Below, one piece after another: positions 57,863-64,000 of a stretch of DNA of 64,000 nt. A program made the position numbers and the translations under genes. Numbering within the stretch: position 1 is the first letter of the stretch; each line of letters opens with the position of its first letter. The notes beneath the pieces are model-generated. The model worked only from the letters and a program-made list of their open reading frames with translations. It made no database searches and had not been told where the DNA came from. The DNA is from Sordaria brevicollis (Eukaryota > Ascomycota > Sordariomycetes > Sordariales > Sordariaceae). The stretch lies in assembly GCA_033439795.1 (NCBI GenBank), contig JAUTDP010000003.1:1860001-1924000 (forward strand). Reading direction: 5' to 3'.

Positions 57863-59467
57863 GTTGGCGGCAGTTCAAGGTGTACCAGGAGCGTTGGCTT
57901 GGATGATCGGTGCCGACTGGACGGTCGCTGATTTGGCTCTATGGTGGAAGTCAGGTACGGTTTTGGCTAGGACCCTTTTGTGATGGAGGAAGATTAGAAG
58001 TTCTGGATGGAAGATGAGTTCAAAGCCCGGATTGAGTGTGATGCTTAAACAAAAAATGAGCGATAGTATGATTGCTGACAGAGCAGTACAGAGATACTCG
58101 AAGAATGTGAACTCGGTGGGAAGATGGTGGGAGAAATCAGACTCTGCTTTGCTTCGGGTGACGTCGCCCTTATGTATGGCAGCTTGCTACGGCTCCAAAG
58201 CAAAGAAGACAAACGCGCCTTACATTTTCGTGGAATGACTGTGACGATGGGAAACTTGGGTATTCCAAACCATGGAAGGTTCAGAGCAGGCCTCAGCAGC
58301 GGCCTAGACAACCTCGTCGATATAGGAAGGAATGATACCCGAAAGGTACATTAGATACCTTCTCTCAGCTGTAAGGTAGATACCCAGACGCAGTGATCAA
58401 ATGTGCCTCGGGAAGGAGAACCGAGTACTCTCCTCGCTTGCCCTGTAGAGGTGAAAAGTTACCTCTACATGTGCGTTGCTTCCCGGGATGGACACTCGAC
58501 AGAATTGAAACAGAAAAGTACTTTTGGAAGGTGGAGGGCACGAATCCTGCTTCCACGGGCTGATTACATATAGCAAGGTAGTCATTGCCAAAGTCGAATG
58601 GCAACTGGTCGTTATTGGAGATTGGGAGACGTTGGGGAGCTCCTGCTTTGTTCGTCAAACAAACAAGGGTCCGAGGAAAGAGCCCCAAACAATGGGACTT
58701 GCCAGGTTCACGGCAGAACTACTTTAAGAAACTGCCGTTGACATGTAAAGAACAAAGCTCATAAATTCGGAGACTTCTGAATGAGCGTTGGTGAGGAAAC
58801 AATGGCTTTGTCGTTCACAGCCCGTTCCAAATGGCCGAGTGTCTTTGGAGTGAACGCGCCATGCTGAACCCTCCTTTGTCACAATGCCCAACTGAAAGAA
58901 GCACAACAGTTCTTTTACCCATCTGTAGGGCATCCCAAGTAACATAAAGTGGATTGTAAGAGTACCTACCTATGCTACAATCTTTCTCTTTGTTGTCGGG
59001 CGTTACCGAGCGTCCAATCGGCATGTGGCCATTATTTTGGCGTTTACCTATGTTGACGAACTCGCTTTGACCAGTCAATGGTGTGAGCGGGGCCTTTATT
59101 ATTGGGATGGTACGGCTCTTGTTCTTCTTTCATGTTGACTTCTATGAAACATGAAAAAAATGCTTGGACCTCAAATCGGCACTGGTTGTGAACAATGACG
59201 ATGGTACCTCTATTGTTCATCGGTGAACTAGATGTTACATTTCGAGGTCAGTCTCCATGTGCATCCATGTTGCGACGTACGTACCTCTGGGTACCGATGT
59301 TGAGATTCCCAGAACCATTCTTCATGTGGAAGAATTTTGCTTATAAGGAATACTTCGCGTCTCTTCCCGATAGAGTACCCATATCATTTTTCATTTCATC
59401 GTTCTTCAAGCTACCTGGGCTCATTACCAAGGCAACCCAAAACTCTTACTCACGTCGAATCTTCACA
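57863..59467. other. Divergent intergenic region, 1.6 kb
   Basis: Shared upstream region of the kinase-like gene (minus) and the Pro-rich gene (plus). Short frames on both strands lack coding character. The frame open from 59195 upstream of the 59468 ATG is taken as untranslated. No operator-like motif stands out. Confidence 0.45.
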
Positions 59468-61246
59468 ATGGCGGCCCAACCCTCAACCAGCGGCGACCAG
59501 CCAAAAACGCCCCTCCAGAGGCCTTTTCAAAACACACGGGTACAAAAAAGCCCCCCTAGGGCTGGTCCATCCAGACAGTCAAGAACGCCCTCCCATAGGC
59601 CTCCTCTAACCAATGCTACCAATCAGCAACCTACGCCCTCCCCTAAGGCTGGCTCAAGCAAACATAGAGTTGGCAGATCGCAAAGAAAGTCCCCCCCTAA
59701 AACTCCTCAAACCAAACAGAAAAAATGGGCCTACCATGAGGCTGCTCAAAACAAACAGGCAAATGTCCCCTCCCCTAGGGCTGCTCCAACCAATGCCACC
59801 CCTCAGCGAACCAATGTCACCCCTCAGAGAACCAATGCCACCCCTCAGAGAACCAATGCCACCCCTCAGACAACAACGAAGCCCTCTGCTTGGGGTGCTC
59901 GAAACACGGCTGTTACCAATCAACCAAGGAAAACCTCCCCTACCTCAACGGATGACCCGAGTGGAAGGAAAAGGAAGAGCCCTCCCACTACGGCCGACCC
60001 GAATGGTAGCAGAGTTACCAAAAGGAGAAGCCCTCCTAAAGCAAATGATCAAACTAAACAGGCACGTATTATGAGCTACGTTGATGCTGCTCGAAAACCA
60101 AAACCAGCTGCACCTCCTGGGATGGACCAGTTTCCGCCTCTTGGGTCTGGAGCTGCTCCAACCCAACAAAGAGTTCAGCAAGCCCCCCCTTCACCTGCTC
60201 AAGTTGACTGGAGAGCAAAAGTTGGCATGGACCCCCTTCCGCCTCCTTCGCCTGTTCAAACCCAACCACCACCTCGGATGGTCCCTCCTTCGCCTGTTCA
60301 AACACAACCACCACCTCGGATGGTCCCTCCTGCGCCTGTTCAAAAGAAATCACACCTCGCGTTTGCCTCCTACCCGCCTCTTCCGAGTGTGTCTAAACCA
60401 GAAACTCCCAAGAAGCCCCCCCGTGCACGTGATAAAAAGGCCAAAGCCGAAATCCAGCCCCCCTCGCTTGCACCCCCCGAACCCAAACTGCCAGGGGAGG
60501 GGGAGCTGATCAACGTCCTGCCGGCAAACGCCAGAGTGGAGGAAGCCGACGAAGGCGCCGAGGAAGCAGAGGGGCGCAAAGATAAGTTCCCCGAGTTCGA
60601 CCCGGCGATCCACAAGCTGCCCACCCGCGACCAGTCCAAGACGCTCGATTACCTCAAGGGCAGACACATAGAATTGAGTGACCTGCGCGTCAAAGAGCTG
60701 GCCTCGCACAGGTCGGCCAAGAAGACGGTGCACGTCATCTGGCTCGAGCACTACATGCACTGGGAAAAGTACTTTACCCCCGAGGCGATCAAGGTGGCGG
60801 TAAAGGATTACGATGAAAAGCTCCGCGAACAGACCGAGTCCATCTGCCGTAACCAAGCCGACGAGCTCAAGGTCAGCCACATTGTCATCCGGAGGGGTGT
60901 ACACGATTCCCGCACCTGGATCGGGAAGAATGGGACGCCATATTGGTGTAAACCCAAGGGATCTAAATGTTATAGGAAGGCTCAAAGAGCGTCCGATTGG
61001 CACATCACGGTCTGGGCGGGTAACGGGGTGGACCAGTTGCTGCTTGGAGGCCATATCTACGTTGACTTTGATGGCGAGATATGGGACGGCGCGATCAACA
61101 AGGTGACGGACCCGGAGACGCAGAGGTGGCGTGGGGTTGAAAAATACGGCGACAAGAAGGTGGCGGACGAGTGGTGGTGTCTGCAGGAGCATTGCAAGCT
61201 GGAGTTGTTGAACAACAAGGGGAAGGCGCGTGCGGCTGACAATTAG
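59468..61246 (+). CDS. Pro-rich protein with a conserved-looking C-terminal domain
   Basis: Starts at ATG 59468 (CACAATGG context), giving 592 residues. The frame is open 91 codons further upstream, but that stretch has no repeat-like composition, so the later start is preferred. Residues 1-330 are Pro/Ser/Lys/Gln-rich and disordered. They include four 7-residue TNATPQR repeats and three 14-residue PPSPVQTQPPPRMV-type repeats. Residues ~370-592 look folded. A helical stretch (HKLPTRDQSKTLDYLKGRHI, then LEHYMHWEKYF) leads to a Trp/Tyr-rich region (SHIVIRRGVHDSRTW, CYRKAQRASDWHITVWAG, LGGHIYVDFDGEIWDGA, WWCLQEHCKLEL). I do not recognise the domain. DWHITVWAG and HIYVDF suggest a beta-rich fold. 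The function is unknown. Confidence 0.75.
   Translation: MAAQPSTSGDQPKTPLQRPFQNTRVQKSPPRAGPSRQSRTPSHRPPLTNATNQQPTPSPKAGSSKHRVGRSQRKSPPKTPQTKQKKWAYHEAAQNKQANVPSPRAAPTNATPQRTNVTPQRTNATPQRTNATPQTTTKPSAWGARNTAVTNQPRKTSPTSTDDPSGRKRKSPPTTADPNGSRVTKRRSPPKANDQTKQARIMSYVDAARKPKPAAPPGMDQFPPLGSGAAPTQQRVQQAPPSPAQVDWRAKVGMDPLPPPSPVQTQPPPRMVPPSPVQTQPPPRMVPPAPVQKKSHLAFASYPPLPSVSKPETPKKPPRARDKKAKAEIQPPSLAPPEPKLPGEGELINVLPANARVEEADEGAEEAEGRKDKFPEFDPAIHKLPTRDQSKTLDYLKGRHIELSDLRVKELASHRSAKKTVHVIWLEHYMHWEKYFTPEAIKVAVKDYDEKLREQTESICRNQADELKVSHIVIRRGVHDSRTWIGKNGTPYWCKPKGSKCYRKAQRASDWHITVWAGNGVDQLLLGGHIYVDFDGEIWDGAINKVTDPETQRWRGVEKYGDKKVADEWWCLQEHCKLELLNNKGKARAADN
59789..59872 (+). repeat. 21-bp coding tandem repeat (4 units)
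   Basis: Four units of ACCAATGYCACCCCTCAGMGA (last one ends ACA), each adding TNATPQR-like residues to the Pro-rich protein. Confidence 0.9.
60242..60345 (+). repeat. 42-bp coding tandem repeat (2.5 units)
   Basis: Copies start at 60242, 60284 and 60326 with a 42-bp period, encoding PPSPVQTQPPPRMV twice and a partial third. Confidence 0.9.
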
Positions 61247-63298
61247 TGCTTGTTCAGCCAATTGTCCTTTGCTAGTTATTCAACTCTGTTTAGAATAGAA
61301 CTAGAGGTCTGGCGTTGTCTGTTTGTACTATTGTTTAGAATATCACATTCGTTTTTTATATCCGTTTCAAGTCTAAGCGCGGAGTGAACTTTTTCTACTG
61401 CTGATTGTAAACACATGATAACTATACGTTATAAGCTGCAATTAACATTCTTACTCATTCAAAAACTGTGTAAAGTGACCAATATTCGAGTAATCACATC
61501 CCCTATTCCCCTTGCAAAAATGGTTCATTCTTTCCGCGGTGTATCCTCGTTACCAAAGTTACCGTAACAATGCATCCAGGACACTCGGCCATAACGTGCC
61601 GATTTGAACCGTGGAATAGAAACTAAGTATGTATTATGGCTATTCGCATCCTATTACACAAGGAACCTGAAATATACCCTTTCACATTTGCCATGGCGTC
61701 ATGTCACGGCTTTGGTACATTCACACTTGACACACCCCCTTTGTTCCGAGACAGATCGGAATCCCAGGTGGTCCGTGCAGCAATTCCGGGTATCTTTCAG
61801 GGGTCGAAAACGAAGTGCTTTCAAAGTTTGGTTTGGAAGTAGAAGACAGCATTCAACAAATGTGTTTTCATTCAAGTTGCTCTGCGATTCCACAAACATA
61901 GCTTCGTCGTTATAGTGTGTTCGGGGGTTTGACAGTTTGCTTCCAAACGCTTAAACATCAGGATTGTACCAACAAACTGCTTGCACGAGCAAACAGTCTA
62001 TGACAGATGTGCAACCGTTGCAAAGAAAACAGACGCTATGACGACCAGCAAACTGGAATGACTATATAGAGGCAGTTGGTCCAAGATTCAAGCAGCCGGG
62101 CGGGGGAAAAGTGCATAAAAAGAGGGACTCTTCCCCATCAGTCCTGCCCATCTAAGAGCACAAGTTGGTTGAGATTTATCCCATCTATATAGTTCGCGAG
62201 GTCTCTATTTCTTATAACAACCCTTGATGCTTCTAAGTCCTCCTTCTTCACCATAAGCGATGTACATGACGACACAGACACCAAGTACCAAGAAGAGTCA
62301 AAGACAAAAGCAGACCTGCAAACATGGACGCCGCATATCACCCACCACGTGGCCGACACTCATACTACATGCAGTCCCGCGAACAAAGCACATGCAGCAA
62401 CAGGTATAAGACTAAATATAGACACTCACGGGCCACACTCGCATTACCAACGTCCACAATAAAGAAACAATGCCGACATCCGCATGGAGTAGAGGTACCA
62501 CGGGTTCCCAACAGAGTTCCGCCGTCCAGTCGGTACCACCCGCAACGAATGCATTGCATACACATACATGCCCACAACCACCTGGCAACCCTATATGGCG
62601 TCTTGCTCACCGGAACGCGACACTGAAACCAGAAACCGGATAACTGGCTCGTACGCACTGAAGGCGATTGCTCAAGTTCGGTAACTTCGGTTCGAGATGA
62701 TGCAAGAGATCACTTCACTCGTGTACAACGAGGTGAAGGTCCGGACAAGAGACGAGAGGAACCTCAACTCTAAACGACGGCTGGTCTCATCCCCAGGTAC
62801 TACCAGACTAGTAGGCACAGGAAGTGCCGCGACAACCTGGAGGCGCCACCGCCAGCATCGCGACTGCAGCATGCCCATGGCGGAGATGAGCCCACCGCCG
62901 ACGCGGACCAGTGCACCGCGGGTGCCGTATATACCATGCCATGATTCAAACCCTCGGGAGCTGCTGGCGTACTAGCGATAGTAGAGATGGACGAGACGAC
63001 AAGTTCGCCAGGGACAAGAGCTGCTGGAAACACGGGCAGAGTGGAAGCTTCCCGACCGGACTCCCATCCTGTGATCATACAACAACCCCAATAAAGGTGG
63101 GATCTTCTACTACATCCTCCTCCATTGGCACCTATGGTCCTACCAAACTTCGTCTCGCGCGAGATGAGAAGGCCTCGTGCATCGGCGGCCCGCTTCGGAC
63201 GTGAGAAGAAGGCGGTTGAGAACTTCCACCCAATCTCTTCCTAATAACAGGATCGTCTGGGCTGAGAATTGGGCCCAGCGGTTCCTCAGAGGTCTCAA
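61247..63298. other. Intergenic region downstream of the Pro-rich gene
   Basis: No supported gene. Open frames of 60-103 codons (for example 61604-61915, 62324-62626 and 62697-62975) have no known motifs and poor coding character. Confidence 0.45.
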
Positions 63299-63486
63299 TG
63301 AGCCGTGTACAAGGGACCGAGAAGGTTGTTCGGGAGGAGTGCGCCTGCCTGGGCTTTTATTTCGCCATCATCCGGGCCGGTGTCCACAGCGAGACCAATC
63401 AATACGCCGCCAACGGCACCATACTAACATACTACCACGAGAAGACGGGCTGGACCGAGAATCCTATGGCGGAAGACGATATATAG
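63299..63486 (+). pseudogene. Coding-like fragment
   Basis: A 62-codon frame with strong third-position C/G preference (ECACLGFYFAIIRAG, TYYHEKTGWTENPM), ending in TAG. Just upstream a possible intron (about 63201-63249, GTGAGA to AACAG) leads into an overlapping frame (IVWAENWAQRF), so this is either a terminal exon or a frame-shifted relic. The family is unknown. Confidence 0.3.
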
Positions 63487-63582
63487 AACTAGAACCCTGA
63501 GCAAAGAGTTACCTCTAGGCATTGTCCGCCATCAAGCCGGAGCCGTAGCAGAGCTCGCTCCGTCATCCAATCTGTTCGTTGG

Positions 63583-63852
63583 TTGCCAAGGTCAACGTAC
63601 ATGGGCAATGAGCCGGTGTCCGGCCTGTCCAGGATGTATCAGACATCAACGGCCAGATACTATAGAGCTCATCACAAAAGCATGATACCTCATTCTCACG
63701 CTTCCGCCCTCAACAAGGGAGGCACGGCCGAGAATGGCCATTGCAGAGGATGCAAATCACTGCATCCCCGCAGGGCACCAAATAAGCCCTGCTGGGAATG
63801 CTATTGCAAGGGCCGTCCTCGAGGGACGGCGTCTGCACCGGCTGTCCAATGA
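63583..63852 (+). other. Cys-rich open frame, uncertain
   Basis: An 89-codon frame whose C-terminal half has spaced cysteines (HCRGCKSLH then CWECYCKG), suggesting a small metal-binding motif. No homologue is recognised. It may be a remnant, since its neighbourhood is otherwise non-coding. Bases 63853-64000 show nothing. Confidence 0.25.
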
Positions 63853-64000
63853 CTTAACCGGCCACCCTTCGAGCGTCCAGAGTACGTGACGCCATATTCC
63901 GGCAAGAAGAAGTCTCCGAGGTTTAAAACCTTTGGTCGATGACGAGCCCACTGACAGCGACGGGGCTTTGCAGAATACCTCAAGTACCCCTTGATCTGTT

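Noticed and set aside
59195..59467. Extension of the Pro-rich protein to the ATG at 59195
   Set aside because: The extra 91 residues do not resemble the rest of the protein, and the ATG at 59468 has a better context; not excluded without transcript ends.

Overview
The window is nuclear DNA of a filamentous ascomycete (Pezizomycotina), most likely a Sordariomycete. The basis is short spliceosomal introns (about 60-135 nt, GTAAGT/GTGAGT-type donors), a HET-domain gene, a caspase-domain gene, a P450, and long AT-rich tracts almost free of CA/TG dinucleotides. Those tracts still encode recognisable transposon proteins in which CAA/CAG/TGG codons have become stops, the signature of repeat-induced point mutation (RIP).

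Layout. 1-3559: RIP-mutated 3' part of a Ty3/gypsy chromovirus. 3824-5515: intact acyltransferase gene resembling the trichothecene 15-O-acetyltransferase (Tri3) family, isolated in a small gene island. About 5760-12400: RIP-mutated Helitron on the minus strand with Rep and Pif1-like helicase remnants. 13156-18837: full-length RIP-mutated Ty1/copia element with 181-bp LTRs and a CCTCC target duplication. 19850-21630: four-exon cytochrome P450. 22122-26864: three related minus-strand genes for small multi-pass membrane proteins sharing intron positions and phases; the middle one is cut by a 402-bp hAT-type MITE that supplies its stop codon. 28418-28924: second hAT-type MITE. 29127-29200: tRNA-Asn(GTT). 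29859-40126: three minus-strand genes, namely a caspase-domain protein, a 1066-residue disordered protein with SQ motifs, and a HET-domain protein. 43.3-45.5 kb: decayed but hardly RIP-mutated relics, including a gypsy reverse-transcriptase piece.

45714-55503 is one nested structure. A hAT-like shell with ends CAGGGTTGGGA and a perfect 8-bp duplication GAACAAGG holds two TA-flanked MITEs and a full-length minus-strand gypsy chromovirus (46743-54192, 251-bp LTRs, CTTTA duplication). That chromovirus carries an extra open frame antisense to gag-pol. 56333-57862 is a kinase-fold gene that appears to have lost catalytic residues. 59468-61246 is a Pro-rich protein with a compact C-terminal domain of unknown function. 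The rest is intergenic with small decayed fragments.

The caspase-domain and HET genes lie within 10 kb of each other and both belong to families linked to fungal cell death and allorecognition; a functional link is inference. The most unusual elements are the three-gene membrane-protein array with its MITE-truncated member, the nested hAT/gypsy structure with its antisense ORF, and the sharp RIP boundaries inside LTRs. All exon joins are read by eye and need transcript support.
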